64,000 nucleotides of DNA from Limnephilus marmoratus (lineage: Eukaryota; Arthropoda; Insecta; Trichoptera; Limnephilidae), in NCBI GenBank assembly GCA_917880885.1, contig OU862927.1, positions 39,769,571-39,833,570 of the forward strand, given 5' to 3'. The stretch's first letter is position 1. Each line of letters begins with the position of its first letter. Under the pieces are notes generated by a model. The model saw only the letters and a list, made by a program, of their open reading frames with translations. It did no database searches and was not told where the DNA came from. Shown in pieces: positions 10,708 to 22,190 of this stretch. A program made the translations under genes and the position numbers.

Positions 10708-13453
10708 GTATATTTAACCATACACAGGATATTATCATCTCCTCCCCTTGTCCTATTGGTAAACCATTGCTGAGACACAGTACCTCCGTGTGTCTCTGTC
10801 CCGGGTTACTTTAGTGGTCTCCTTCCATTGCCGGCCCTCTCCTCGCACAGCCGCAGACCTTAATATTATTTATTTATTAACACTCGACGCAAGGAGCGGT
10901 GTTATAAGTTTGACTTTCTGTGTGTCTGTCTGTGGCATCGTAGCTCCTAAATGAATGGACCGATTATAATACTGTTTTTTTTTTGTTTGAAAGCTGACGT
11001 GATTGACGTTTTGAGGTCATCAGCTCTTTTTGTGTCGGGGGATGCTTAATATTTTTTTAAATTTACATGAAATTAAAGAAAGTAATACAGTTGTGTTGAC
11101 TTCTTGTCCATAGTAGCAATGGTAGAGCATTTACATGGTATAGGTTTATAAAATAATTTAAGTTTTAAAGCATAATGCTTGTGATAAATTAATAACCAGT
11201 GTAAAATAAAAAAATAAATCATAAAATTACATATTAAAAAGTACAATTAAAATAGAGAAACATGGAAAAAATGTGTATTCACTGATATACCTATACCCAT
11301 TGGGCGTTAATTGGTAACTTTTACGTCTTGCAAATGTTACAGTAAATAGATGAGCCAATTTATTATGCAAAATGGCGTAAGGCATCAATTGATAGCGGAG
11401 CTAAGCGCAATTGCATCAACATTGCAATTGCTTCTCAGTAATGTTGGTAAATTGTCATTTGTGTGAATGCTAACGGCAAATAACTTTAGAGAGAAATACT
11501 CCAGCATCAACTTTACAGTTTTCCTAAGTGCCAAATTTTGTTTTGTCAGAATATGTTGGTGCTGGCATAAATCTGAATAGAACAAATACGCTTCCTCTCA
11601 GGGGCTTGGGGATATGTCATTCGTTCTGACACCTGGGGGTGGAATTTATATTTGCTATATTGTTAACACATAGTTTTCGGAACAATAAACAGTTATAACA
11701 GATACAACATTTTATAAAATAACTTAGCTTACCCCCAACAGTCTGATATTTATTTATTTACATTTTATTTAGCTATCTAAACTCAAGGTATGCCTTTGAA
11801 GGTGCCCCACTGCCTTCAAGGCAGCCGCAACTCCGGATGAAGGTCCCGAGGGTTTCCCATGGACAGGAGTCAGCTCAATGGCTCTCCAGTCCACAAGGAA
11901 GTTGTAGACAGTACGTAAAGATCCGCTTTTCATGATCTAGTGGCAATTCGGCTTGTCTCCGATCAAGGATTGCACAGAGCTTCCAAGCAGCATGGCGGTG
12001 TAAGGGGAACGAGTGTCGAAACTCGGTGTAAGAACCATTCCCGGTGCTTAGGAATCTCGGTTACATTGATTACGGCAAACAATAGACGTTTGGCGTGAGG
12101 GGATCGACTCAAAAATTTCGATTAGGTTTTCAACAACGGACATTCCGCGTGTTTGTTCAGACCGAAAACATTGGTAAAATCGCAAATACAATACTCCGTT
12201 TTCCGTGGGGGTAAATCATGAATCTGATTCACATGAACACATCACAAATCCTGGTGACTTGAACACTCTTTTAAATTAAAACATGGCATCAAAAAATTTG
12301 ACTCCCGGCGACAATTAACCTGCCCTAGCGAAGCATTGCCAGAAAGTGAACCAAAAACTATGTCAGCCCACCGGTTGATCGAAACATGAACCAGAAACAA
12401 TTAACGATTAATAAAAATGTCGGTACTTACTTGCATTTGTTTGAAAATAAAGGAAGTACTGGTTTATTTTGATATCATCACTATGAATTGGTAAACTAGT
12501 ACATTTCAGAAAATAATTTGTAAAAATTCGTTACATTCGCAAAACCTTCAACAGTCACTTGGATGATGGCGGAATCAAAGTCTCATCCGCCAGTCTATAT
12601 TATTTTCGTAATATTAATTAATATAAATTTAAGTAACGTCTTTGTAAATTGTACCGCCTAACCAGATAATGTGTTTATACATTTATGAAAAATAGTACAT
12701 AATCTACCATAAGTAGTTTACCTAGAAAGCTTAGAGAAACGAATTTCAGCATCAGAACACGAGAGGTTGAGAAATAAATTACTAAAGCCGCCGGAGATTT
12801 GTTAGATTATGAAAAAAATCTACACGTAAGGCGAAACTGTAGAATGCTGTCATTTTTATCATCCTAAAATATTTGAGATGTTAAAAAGAGGTAATTTTGG
12901 GCGGCATTCAAGGAACTTCTGATGAAAACATTGAAGATAAACTTGGTAGAAAAACCTTTATTTTCAAAATAGAAATCATTTAAAATTTTTATCATAGCGT
13001 TGTCCAGAAATCCAATCAGCGACTATTAATTGAGATTTTCTTTTATAAGCAATGTATAACTAACCATAACCCATTAATTATTTATTATTGAAGTTGACAC
13101 TTCACAAATATAATTCACTGAAATATTGAAAGTATTACAGATTAAGTTAGGATTTTACAGATTAGTTAACTTGCTTTTGCATTTATGTGTTGAATACAAG
13201 AATTTGACAAAAAGTGTATCTTTTGATTTTTTTATGGCTGTTTTTAATTAGGAATCGAAGCATCCATGAATCCCCCCCACTCCCCCAATGCCTCTTGAAG
13301 CCCCCTGAAGCTCTGAGCCCCTGGCCGTTGCCAGGTCTGCCATTCGTTTCTGTTTTGAGGTTTTTACATCCCAGCAGCGATTGGATTTTCTCAAATTTCT
13401 TTAAAACCAGTTGTATAAGATAAGAAATTCATTTTAATTCCTTGTGTTCGCAG
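10708..13453 (+). other. Intron 2 of gene A
   Basis: GT..AG intron. The first 150 bp and the last 210 bp match intron 2 of gene B. The middle (about 10860-13235) is absent from B and is probably inserted repeat DNA. It includes a unit beginning near 10870 with GTGTTATAAGTTTGACTTTC and TGTGTGTCTGTCTGTGGCAT, a style common in dispersed insect repeats. I identified no ends or proteins for it. Confidence 0.6.
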
Positions 13454-14242
13454 ATAATCCAAGACCTGGACAAGAAAAAATCGAGATTGAGATCGAGCAA
13501 CTTACCGATGGTGATAATTTAGACACATTCTGGAATGATGATTCAATGAACAGCGACAAAGAAGAAGATCAGAAACAGAATGTGCAAGAATTGAAAGACC
13601 GCAAGAGGTTAGAATGGACCGAACAGGAACCACTGAAAAACAACCTTAAGCATAAAAATAAAGGCGTCAAACGAATAGAATGGATAGACCAACCACAATA
13701 CCCAAAACCAAGCACCTTCAGACTTCCCAGATTTAAAGCAGACTCAAGAGAGTGCCCGGTTTGTGACAAAGTGTTTCCGAGTCGGGAGAAATTGCGGCAG
13801 CATTTTGAATATCACTTTCCGCGATTTCTGTGCCACCTTTGCGGGAAGGTCTTTGCTAAAAAAATTACATACATTTCACATTTGGAAAGGCACGAAGCCA
13901 AAAGCTTTCCGTGCTTGCGATGCAACAAGTCATACGCGAATAAAAACAATTTACGGCAGCACGAAATGACGGTGCATAACAATAAGTTGTTGTACGCTTG
14001 CCCTAAATGTCAAGTTAGATTTACTAGCGCACACAATAGGAAAGAGCACTTGCTGAAGGAGCATGGAATATGGACTAACCAGTACACTTGTCCCGAGTGT
14101 TCGACGAAGTGCCGCACTCCCGGCAAACTGGACGAACATGTGAGGAATGTGCATCGTAAAGAGAAGAATGTAATCTGTCCCGAATGCGGTGCATTATTCT
14201 TCGGCAAAAAAGAATTACAGCGGCATTCACTCTCACACAGTG
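13454..14242 (+). CDS. ZAD/C2H2 zinc-finger protein A, coding exon 3 (six fingers)
   Basis: 789 bp, phase 1 in and phase 1 out. Acceptor GTTCGCAG ends at 13453; donor CACAGTG|GTGAGT. It encodes residue 117 (split Asp) to 379. First comes an acidic linker (DGDNLDTFWNDD, DKEED), then a basic one, then six C2H2 fingers from Cys217: CPVC..H-x3-H, CHLC, CLRC, CPKC, CPEC, CPEC. All have two Cys, 12 residues, and two His spaced by 3-4. Helix positions -1/2/3/6 read S-E-K-Q, K-I-T-S, then (finger 4) S-H-N-E and (finger 5) T-G-K-E. It is about 95% identical in protein to copy B (about 12 changes), far closer than the ZAD exons. Inferred function: sequence-specific DNA binding. Confidence 0.9.
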
Positions 14243-15280
14243 GTGAGTTACTATTATATTATGTACCTCTTTAGATGACAGCTTTTACTGTGGAGATAAA
14301 TCCATGGAACTGTAATCTATTCCCATGTCTATGTCAATAAGATTTTTCTTTTACTTGGACTCAGTTAGGTAATTTTTTTTAACATTATCTCCACACACAA
14401 GGCCCTGATGAAAATAATTTCCCTCTGGGCCTATGTTATCTTTGTGGATGCTGTGTAGGTGAAATTGGTGAGTAAATAAAATGTATTAACTGTTCAAGAA
14501 AGAATTTCATTATTTGAAAATTTCACTAGAAGTAAGTAAAAATTTAGCTAATTTCATGGACACAGACATGTCCACGATGCATTTCTTTATTCTTCTTCAG
14601 TGATTAGATCAATAACTATATTTCTCAAAAAGTGAGGGTTAGATCACTCACACTGGTGCCCTCAATTATTATTATTAATAACCCCTCAGGCCTTAACCAT
14701 ATTCTGTCAGTAGGTCAGAATATTTACTCTCTGCATTTAAATCCAATAATTGTGAAAGTATCCGAAAACAAAAATTTGTTTTTGGAAGGTGTTGAAAAAT
14801 ACGCTTTAAAATTTTATTAAAATAAAATAACCATACAATTTTTTAAATACAAATTTTTTAATGTAAATGTTAGAAAGTTTTAAAAATGGCTCACCCTATG
14901 CTTTTTCTAACTAAATTCACAGGGAACGAAAAAAAAATTAAAACACTTTATTAGGCAAATGATAAACGTTATCATCACCTGACTTTTTTGTCACATATTT
15001 AAAAATAATTCACAAAGTTTCATAATTTTTATTAAATTGCTGCTCTTAAACCTTGGCTTCATAAAGGTGCATCTTTTAATTTTTTTGTGTTCAACTTTTA
15101 GATTTGAATATACAGCTTTGTGTTTTCTCTTTCCAAAACCTTTTAGATCAATTTTCTCGCTATGATAGTAAGCGAGACAACGATTTCTATGAGACCTGTA
15201 TGAGTTGTTCCAGAAAGGGAACAAATTAGCCTGAGGTGTTATTATTATATGCTAGTAATTTTCCAAATTCTCATTTTTAG
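14243..15280 (+). other. Intron 3 of gene A
   Basis: GT..AG intron of 1038 bp. It contains a short piece of retroposon family A at about 14391-14462 (TAATTTCCCTCTGGGCCTA), which also occurs in diverged form in copy B (about 54310-54370) and so predates the duplication. The 3' half matches 56370-56948 well. Confidence 0.7.
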
Positions 15281-15471
15281 ATATTCGCAAATACATCTGT
15301 GACATCTGCGGCAAGGCGTTCAAAGACCGGAGACATATTCGGTATCACCTCGCCGTCCACTACAACATCCGGGATCACAAGTGCTTTCTGTGCGATGCAG
15401 CCTTTGTGCAGAAAACCTCTCTCAAGATGCACATGAATTCCCGCCACAAAAATATATTCTCCAATGGTTAG
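15281..15471 (+). CDS. ZAD/C2H2 zinc-finger protein A, exon 4 (fingers 7 and 8, stop)
   Basis: Acceptor CATTTTTAG ends at 15280; stop TAG at 15469-15471. The exon opens with the split Asp380 and encodes two intact fingers: CDICGKAF..H-x3-H with helix D-R-R-H-I-R-Y, and CFLCDAAF..KMHMNSRH (His-x4-His). A short tail NIFSNG ends the 442-residue protein. A potential weak donor, AATG|GTTAGG, overlaps the stop and would leave in phase 1, but copy A has no downstream exon to accept it. About 20 bp after the stop lies a reversed LINE tail, so the 3' UTR is built from transposon DNA. I see no clear AATAAA in the first hundred bases. Confidence 0.85.
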
Positions 15472-15489
15472 GCTGTCCAAAGAGGAACA

Positions 15490-15740
15490 TCCAGGTCAGG
15501 GGGGCCAGTCTCAGGAGTCGCCCTTTCATCATCATCATTAGGTCTGCGGTCCCTCGTCCTTCCCGTCCTGCTCCAATCCTCTTCCATGCAGTCTATCCAC
15601 CTCTTCTTTGGTCTGCCTCTGTGTCGCTTCCACCGAGGCACCCACGCAGTCATACTTTTTGGCATCCTGTCACCTGGCATTCTTGAGACGCTAAAAGATG
15701 TGGGGAAGGGAAAAATTGGGAAGAAACTGGCTACTCCAGT
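15490..15740 (-). mobile_element. LINE tail fragment behind exon 4 of gene A
   Basis: The minus frame at about 15700-15500 encodes a LINE C-terminal block, WVPRWKRHRGRPKKRWIDCM..DWSRTGRTRDRRP, followed by an (ATG)n-like tail (CATCATCATCATT on the + strand). The same fragment sits at the same place behind exon 4 of gene B (57155-57370), so it inserted before the duplication. Only the last 70 or so residues of the polyprotein remain. Confidence 0.75.
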
Positions 15741-15975
15741 CTGGTCACTGAACATATTTCAAGCAATGTTTCGATTTTTAATAGTGGTCCCTCACCAGGG
15801 CGATATTGAGAGTAATCTGCCACTCGGTAATGTGGCACTGATATACAAAATATTATTGTGTTGTTAAATTTATTATCATGAAAATATACTACATATTTAA
15901 ATGAATCTTTTTTTTTATTTTTCCACACCGGGGTGAACCAATATCACTTCGGATGTGTCGCTGAGAACCGTATTA

Positions 15976-16168
15976 GGGGGCATACATTAATTACTTGAGC
16001 TCAAAAGGAGGGGGGGGTCCAGCAAAATCTCACGTTACTTGAAAAGAATATACAAAATGGCACAAATTAATCTCACCAAGGGGGGGGAGGGGTCTAGACC
16101 CTAGAATCTAGATTGGAAGAAAAACTGCTCACGTATGTATGCCCCCAATGCTCACAATGTATGCCCCC
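15976..16168. mobile_element. Harbinger-type MITE, 193 bp, TSD TTA
   Basis: The ends are inverted repeats GGGGGCATACATT / AATGTATGCCCCC, bracketed by TTA at 15973-15975 and 16169-16171. A 3-bp TWA duplication with G-rich ends is typical of PIF/Harbinger; that class assignment is inference. G-runs lie inside and there is no coding sequence. It lies just beyond the downstream end of duplication copy A. Confidence 0.75.
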
Positions 16169-16280
16169 TTAGCATTAGCCTTAAGAGCAGAGCCGTCTAC
16201 ATCTGAGCCAAACGGCGCCTGGTGCGCCCGCACTAGACTAGCCCTGATCAAGGGGTGATATAGGAAATAATTAGCTCTAA

Positions 16281-16448
16281 GGCCTAAGCTACACTAGCGG
16301 TTCTCCCGGCGCGGGAAACTGCAGCAGACACAATTTACTACCGCTCGCGTAGCATGGCGGGAAACCGCCACCCATGTAGTTTGATATGAGCCGCCAGCTT
16401 TCTCGAGCGGTTTCCTGCGGCGGGAGAACCGCTCGGGTAGCTTAGGCC
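16281..16448. mobile_element. Short MITE with terminal inverted repeats (GGCCTAAGCTAC)
   Basis: The termini GGCCTAAGCTAC..AGCGGTTCTCCCG are repeated inverted at the right end as CGGGAGAACCGCT..GTAGCTTAGGCC. The flanks are TAA on the left and TAG on the right, possibly a mutated 3-bp duplication as in PIF/Harbinger MITEs. About 168 bp, GC-rich, no ORF. Confidence 0.7.
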
Positions 16449-16451
16449 TAG

Positions 16452-17464
16452 TTGTTATTTTTGCACCCTATTAATTATTCTAATTGCAGTCTATTTTATA
16501 ATACAGTTTATTTAAAATCGATTAATTTAAGAGGGCATTTCCAGAGAAAACCAGAAATATGTCATTTTCAAATGAGATTTTAGATGTATCGACTCTTTTC
16601 CACAAAAAATTATAAATGGATTTCGAAAGATTTTTCTTTTATCTAGCATTCGTATGTAATAAATTTTGAGAATTTATTTTAATTTTTAGTATAATAAGGT
16701 TATTTCCATAGGTCGTTGGCAGATTTGTTAAATTTTCAAAAAAGATTTTGTGATCATTATACCACACCCATTTTAAATAATATAATCATGCAGTAAAATA
16801 AATCAATACATTATCTAGCAAACGCATGTTTCAGAATTTTAATTTTAATTTCAATAAAATCATTAAAAAATATGTACGTACATGTGTTTCTTGACGAAAA
16901 TTAGTCAGTTTGTGTATTTATTTGTGGACTAATAAACTAATATATTTCAGATTTTTTTACATACTTATTGTGCTAAGATATCATTGACAAATCATAAATA
17001 AGTTTGAGCGAAAAATAATTTTAGGAAGTATTTCATATTAATTAATTTACAGCTCGCATTTCACGATTTTTCTTACATCACGCAACAGAGAATTTCAGAG
17101 CTCATTCGGCCGGCAAGAGCGGCTTGCGCTGGTTGTCTCTGCGGCGCTCTGTATTATAACATTTTGAAATGATGAATTGAATACGAACTTTGAATACCTA
17201 CGACTTCCTTGTTTCATATTGGTAAAATCTACACGGTTGACCGAACGCAAAATTTCATGTTCATTTAATACTTTCATGCTAAAATTTTTGAAATTTCGAA
17301 TATTTTTTTTTATTGTATATTATTGTTATGTGAATACTGAACAAGAGTCCCAACTGCTCCAAAATATATATTTAAAAAAAAATTATTGTAAATTATTGCT
17401 ATGTTACAAGTATGGCACAAGAGTTACAACTGCTCCAAAAAATTTTTTTTTTAATTTTTGTAAA
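16452..17464. other. AT-rich spacer, no gene seen
   Basis: No frame with family features. Near 17340 and 17410 the words CAAGAGTCCCAACTGCTCC and CAAGAGTTACAACTGCTCC show two partial copies of the repeat that forms the hairpin at 20045-20515. Confidence 0.4.
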
Positions 17465-18989
17465 CTAGCCGGTTCCCGGCACGCGTTGCTATGCCATTTA
17501 ATACAGAAATTCTCCCTGCGTGCCCTTTCCCATTCGTCCCTACCCCTTCCTGCTCCCCTTTCTCTCCCGCGTTCCCACTCCGCCTTCTCCACCTTCCCTC
17601 TCCCCACCCCACTCCCGTCCCGCGAACCTCCCTCTCGAGTTCCCCTCCGGGGTTCCCCTCCCCCCTCCCGTGAACCCCTTACCAGAGTTCCCCTCCCCCC
17701 TCCCTCATTTAATACATTCTGTCCCGATACATTCAGTTTTCAAACAGCTCGCGTGCCACCTATTGTAATTTTTTGTATACAAATTTCATTATACCAGAGC
17801 TCACCAGTAGTTTTATACAAACCTTGTCCTGACAATAATAAACACAAAAAAAAGAATTATCCAATTTGGTGCAGTCGTTCGGAAGTTATGCGCGTACATA
17901 CATTTCGGCGATTCATTTTCATTTATATATATACTAGCTGGTACCCGGCATGCGTTGCTATGCCATTTAATAATGAAATTGTTTCTCCCTGCGCGTCCTT
18001 TCCCATTCGTCCCGTTCACCTTCCTCCTCCCCTTCCTCTCCCGCGAACCCTTCCCCTTTCGCGTTCCCACTCCTCCTCCACCTTCCTTCTCCTCACTCTA
18101 CTCCCCCCTTTCCCGTCCCGCGATCCCCCCTCCCGAGTTCCCCTCCCCCCTCCCATAATCAACTCCTCCCTCCCGCGGATCCCCCTCTCGAGCTCCCCTC
18201 TCCCCTCCCGAGTTCCCCTCCACCCTCCCGGGTTCCCCTCCCCCCTCCTGCATTCCATACATTCATTCCCGATACATTCAGTTCTCATATAGCTCGTGTG
18301 CCACTTATTGCAATTTTATTATACAAATATCATGATGCCAGAGCTCGTGTCCTTTCCCATTCGTCCCGTTCCCCTTCTGCCTCCCCTTCCTCTCCCACGA
18401 CCCCTTCCCCTCTCCTCACTCTCCTCGTCCGCTTCCCCTATCCCTTAAACCCCCCTCTCATTTTCCTTTCCCCCCTCCCGAGTTCCCCTCCCCCTCCCGG
18501 GTTCCCCTCCCCAACCCATCCCGCGGGCCCCCTTTCCCGAGTTCCCCTCCCTTGTTCCCCTCCCCTCCCTCATCCTTCACCCCTCTCCCATCCGCCACCC
18601 CCTCCTGCATTCCACACATTCACTCCCGGTACATTCAGTTTTCAAACAGTTCGCGTGGACCAATTGCAATTTTATATACAAATTTCATAATTCCAGAGCT
18701 CACTAGTATATACAGAAACCTTTGCGGGCGTGCTCACAACAACTCACCAAAGTTTCATCGCAATCGGATGAACGGTTAGCAATTCACAGGAAAGTAGGTA
18801 GAACAGTTTATATGGGAAAATTAAATTGTTGTTTTTACTATCTTCCTCGCAACTTTTCCATATTTTCTCAACGTTTAAACCTTCCCTGGACTACGACAAA
18901 CATTTCAAAACCAAAATCAGCTAAATCGGCCCAGCCGTTCTTGAGTTTTAGAGAGACTAACGAACAGCAATTGATTTTTATATATAAGA
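17465..18989 (-). mobile_element. Head-to-tail Helitron-like units with pyrimidine-rich cores
   Basis: Unit 1 begins on the + strand with CTAG at 17465 (CTAGCCGGTTCCCGGC), and unit 2 begins with CTAGCTGGTACCCGGCATGC at 17934. On the minus strand these are 3' ends ...CTAG preceded by a GC-rich run, as in Helitrons. The outer right end at 18989 reads TCTTATATATAAAAATCA on the minus strand, a TC start. The target is A/T with no duplication. Inside unit 2 (near 18345) the core is rearranged. The C/T-rich cores give long spurious frames. Helitron class is inference from the ends; no Rep/helicase is present. Confidence 0.6.
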
Positions 18990-19185
18990 TATACATAGAT
19001 TATTGTTATGTAAATACCGCACAAGAGTCCAACAGCTCCCAAGGGAGGGAGGTTGAAGGAGAGTTGGGATGAGGTGAAGGGGGTAGGCTGAGGGGGGGGT
19101 AAAGGAGGCGGGTGGAGGGGGGTTAGAGGTTGTGGGATGAGAGGGGGAGGGGTTGAGAGGGGTGGGGGGTAGACTTTTTTATATC

Positions 19186-19640
19186 TATTTTTCGTATTAC
19201 AAAAATAACAAACATGAGAATCGGGTATGGGTACCACCGCCCCGGGAACCATTTTTTAGATAACCAATACGTCTGCCGTAGGTCATCCTTAGTGGTTCGC
19301 AACGTTTGGTGACTAGCAGGGGTGCCTGGGTTCATGGGGTGAGGTTTTTTCAGGTCTTGGCGGCGTATGCGTCTGCGCACCAGCTGCATGGCAGGTTGGA
19401 TCTGGAGAAAATGGTTGAGGGAGTCCCTTTGACTTCTCCAGCCTTACTCTCTCGGAACATCGCTTTGCATCGCAGTGGGAGGGATGGATTCATACATCCG
19501 CTCTCCTGGACACGCTGAACCCCACATTTCTACCCACCCCTAATACCCCTTTCCTTCTCAGAAGATCCTCTCCTCCCTTTCGCTGAAACGAACCTTCACA
19601 CAGCATCCCCAAAGAAGAGATAGGCAATGTGTCGAGCGAT
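19186..19640 (+). mobile_element. Retroposon family A, long plus-strand copy
   Basis: Contains the family's central GC-rich block (TTCATGGGGTGAGG at about 19330) and continues through CCTTTCCTTCTCAGAA to about 19640. It extends further 5' than most copies, with a block TCTTGGCGGCG..CACCAGCTGCATGGC also present at 41795-42055. No protein motif. Confidence 0.5.
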
Positions 19641-19649
19641 TGTAAAAAA

Positions 19650-19820
19650 AAGGTCTCTCCCGATCCGGCCTTCTACGTAGTTGGTGGGCAGATGCCACCG
19701 CCACCGAGATCCTGACAAACCTCGCCCCATGAACCCGGGCTACCCGTACCTATGGCAGAGGTGTTGATAATCCAATACATGGTTCCCGGGACGGCGGTAC
19801 TCATACCCGCCTTCCAAATT
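19650..19820 (-). mobile_element. Retroposon family A, short inverted neighbour
   Basis: The reverse complement of the family's 5' block (CCCCATGAACCCGGGC; TGGTTCCCGGGACGGCGGTA). Together with 19186-19640 it forms an inverted pair only a few bases apart. Confidence 0.5.
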
Positions 19821-19837
19821 ACTGATACTACTTATTG

Positions 19838-19955
19838 ACGGCCGGCGTGGTCAAGAGGTAAAGCTCTTGACTCGCAATCCGAAGGTCGTGGGATTGAATC
19901 CCGGCGAGGGCAAATAAATTTTATTTGACTAATTTGGGTTATTTCACAATTATTT
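19838..19955 (+). mobile_element. tRNA-derived SINE copy 1
   Basis: The head looks like a tRNA: a box A-like GGCGTGGTCAAGAGG, an arm CTCTTGACTCGCAATCCGAAG, and a box B-like GGGATTGAATCCC. A tail GCAAATAAATTTTATTTGAC follows and then TAATTTGGGTTATTTC. The copy at 61942-62060 has the same head layout and the same tail, so this is a SINE family rather than a lone tRNA pseudogene. RNA polymerase III would transcribe from boxes A and B. Confidence 0.7.
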
Positions 19956-20044
19956 CAATTAAAAATAATATATTTGCGTCACGTTCCAGAGTGGAAGATA
20001 CTTTAGTATCGCCCTGGTGTAAGACCACCATTCAGAATTAAAAC

Positions 20045-20515
20045 GTTGCTAAAAGTGACTTTGGCCGTGTTTGGTGACCAGATCTGAATAGACAGGTAAT
20101 TCCTCGCTTCCTCTTCCCCATCTCCTTCCCTTCCCCACCACCTTCTGCCTCACACTATACCCCATAGTAATGTCATAGTCTCACTGGCTCCAGACGGGAG
20201 CATTTGGGTCTCTTGTGCGGTATTCACATAAATATAAAATTAAAAATTATGCACACGAATAAATATTTCAAAATGAGATATTTTTTACAATCCAACTGAA
20301 TATTACTCTTTTTTTTCATGAATACCGCACAAGAGTCCCAACTGCTCCCGTCTGGAGCCAGTGGGACTATTACACCCCCAATTGGGGTATGTTGGGAGGC
20401 TGAAGGTAGTGGGGGAGGGGAAGGAGTTAGGGAAGATGGAGGTGGGGAAGTACCTGACTTTTCAGATCTGGTCACTAAACACGGCAAAAAGCCATTTCAA
20501 GTAACGTTTCAATTC
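20045..20515. repeat. Large inverted repeat (hairpin element), arms about 185 bp
   Basis: About 20045-20227 and 20325-20515 are imperfect reverse complements around a spacer of about 100 bp. Inner ends: TCTTGTGCGGTATTCA against TGAATACCGCACAAGA. Middle: CTGGCTCCAGACGGGAGCA against TGCTCCCGTCTGGAGCCAG. Fragments of the same repeat lie in intron 1 of both zinc-finger genes and near 17340, 17410 and 19010. Non-coding. Confidence 0.65.
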
Positions 20516-21124
20516 TTCCACTCTAATGGCCGTAAAATAAAATGAAAAAACAAAAACCAAAATATTTTTAAAAATATAACGAATTGTTTTTTTGTGTAGG
20601 TATCTACTTTATACGTACTGTGTTTCTGTATCTATTTTTGTCTACGCACTTCGATACACAAATTACAAATAACTACTACTTATTAAAATTCTGGAAGCGA
20701 GAATTCAACATCTTCATCTGAACCATACTGTAGGTCCAGCTTCGCGTGAACTATAGGTACGTGAAACCCGGCTTGTAGCGGAACGAAATCTAGTTCCAAA
20801 AACGTCCGCTCGCGACTGCTGATGTGTGAGCGCTACAGTCGGAATTGAAATTATGATTTGCTGGTATGACAGCCTTAATAAAAGCAGGCAGAAAGAAATT
20901 TTATTTTATTGGTTCTGAAAACAATTTACAGTAATGTAGTGGTTGAGATAATTGGATGTTATTTCTAATTAATGGCTTAGACATAACAGGTAATAAAAAA
21001 AAACTCTCATGCAGCCAGATTAGGCAAGAAACTTTACATTCTATTGAATTTTTTATTATCATTTTGAAATATTTCAAACATGACGTCAATTTGCTAAAAA
21101 ATTGTTGGTACAATAAATTTAATA
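20516..21124. other. Spacer without recognisable gene
   Basis: AT-rich; only short unsupported frames. It includes a block near 20895-20940 (TTGGTTCTGAAAACAATTTACA) that also occurs near 1780-1802, so dispersed repeat DNA is present. Confidence 0.4.
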
Positions 21125-21250
21125 TGCGAGGGGGGGCCCAAAAGTAAGGGTAGTTGTGCTGCGGTGGAGAGGAAGAGTGGGAGGACCCATTGTTCGACCA
21201 GGTATCTGTTAGGGTCAGTCCTCCTGAGTTAGTATGCGAAGTGCGAAGTT

Positions 21251-21771
21251 GTGTCGCTGTGGGTGCATAGGTTCGCCTGTGAGATTTTTTTTGTAAAACA
21301 ACTTTTCCATTTCGGCGAAAAGGTGATGGCAGATTATCGAGAGCAACGCGCGTCTGTGAAATTTTGTTTCCTGTTGGGGGAATCGGCAAACTATTGTAAT
21401 GCTTATGGGGATGCTACCCTAGGTAAAACCAGAGTCTACGAGTGGTTTTCACGTTTTAAAAATGTAGAAATGTTAATTGAAGACCAACCCCGTTCAGGAT
21501 GCCCCTCAACGTCAAAAACTGACAAAAACGTCAACAAAATCAATGCCCTCGTTCGTGGAGACCGTTGCCGAACCATTGATCAACTCTGTGAGATGTCTGG
21601 AATGTCATGGAATTCAATTCAGAGGATTTTAACTGAAGAATCGCACATGAGAAGGGTTGCAGCCAAATTTGTCCCCCGCCTTCTTACAGACGAGCAAAGG
21701 GAGCGTCGACTTCAGGCATGTTAGGAGCTTCAAAATCAGCCTGAAGAGAATTTTTCTGAATTTTTTCCAAG
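21251..21771 (+). pseudogene. mariner-family transposase, N-terminal half
   Basis: From the ATG at 21324 the frame encodes the two helix-turn-helix regions that bind mariner inverted repeats: EQRASVKFCFLLG..., then KTRVYEWFSRFK, a spacer DQPRSGCPSTSKTDKNVNKI, and MSGMSWNSIQRILTEE. It then runs to KFVPRLLTDEQRERR, where the linker to the DDE/D catalytic domain begins. A stop follows at 21722-21724 and the catalytic domain is missing. Tc1/mariner enzymes cut and paste DNA at TA sites; this copy cannot. The in-frame part upstream of 21324 has no family match. Confidence 0.9.
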
Positions 21772-21782
21772 TTGATCTAGCC

Positions 21783-22190
21783 TAAGGCGGCCAACCGTCC
21801 CGCATTCTGCGGGACCGTCCCGCATTGGCGGTTGTAGTCCCACATTGAAATATTTGATAAAATAGTCCCACAAATCGTCTAAAGCGTCCCGCATGTCCCG
21901 CATTCCCATATTTTTATAATATTGTTTATGGCAGACAAATAAACTTCCTCTATCTTTATTCTATTTTAACCATTTCCGTTCATCTGTGGTAAAGTTGATA
22001 ACAATATTAAATTTGTCCGTAGAAAAGACCCGAAGATATCGATCTAGCGATTGGTTTATTTAGGTAAGTCGAGCAAGAGTCACAGAGGGCCAGTGTAGTA
22101 TTGAATAGTGCAAGCCGTGACACGTGATTGATAACCCGTATTTATCATTCAAATCAAATCAAACAATTTGTTGAACATGCCGCCGACCGC
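21783..22190. repeat. Repeat with phased CCGTCCCGCAT words
   Basis: GTCCCGCATT/GTCCCACATT words recur five or six times in 21795-21905, after the mariner fragment. This looks like the subterminal part of a DNA transposon. No second end was identified. Confidence 0.4.

Larger units (their letters stand above)
2635..15886 (+). repeat. Segmental duplication, copy A (with zinc-finger gene A)
   Basis: This block matches about 38629-57550 in the same order and orientation. It includes a shared upstream region (2635-3025 against 38629-39030), the approach to exon 1 (from about 8388 against 39484), four coding exons, intron edges and a shared downstream tail to about 15886/57550. Lineage-specific insertions interrupt it: in A, 3025-8385 and 10860-13235; in B, a hAT element, the P-like element and Helitron-like units. 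Boundaries are by eye and uncertain by tens of bases. Confidence 0.8.

Noticed and set aside
13569..14207. Minus-strand open frames within exon 3 (also 53906-54215)
   Set aside because: Shadow frames of a highly conserved coding exon; no family features.
17177..18690. Long proline/serine-rich open frames on the + strand, and glycine/arginine-rich ones opposite
   Set aside because: They come from pyrimidine-rich Helitron-like cores, are open on both strands at once, and have no domain or codon signal.
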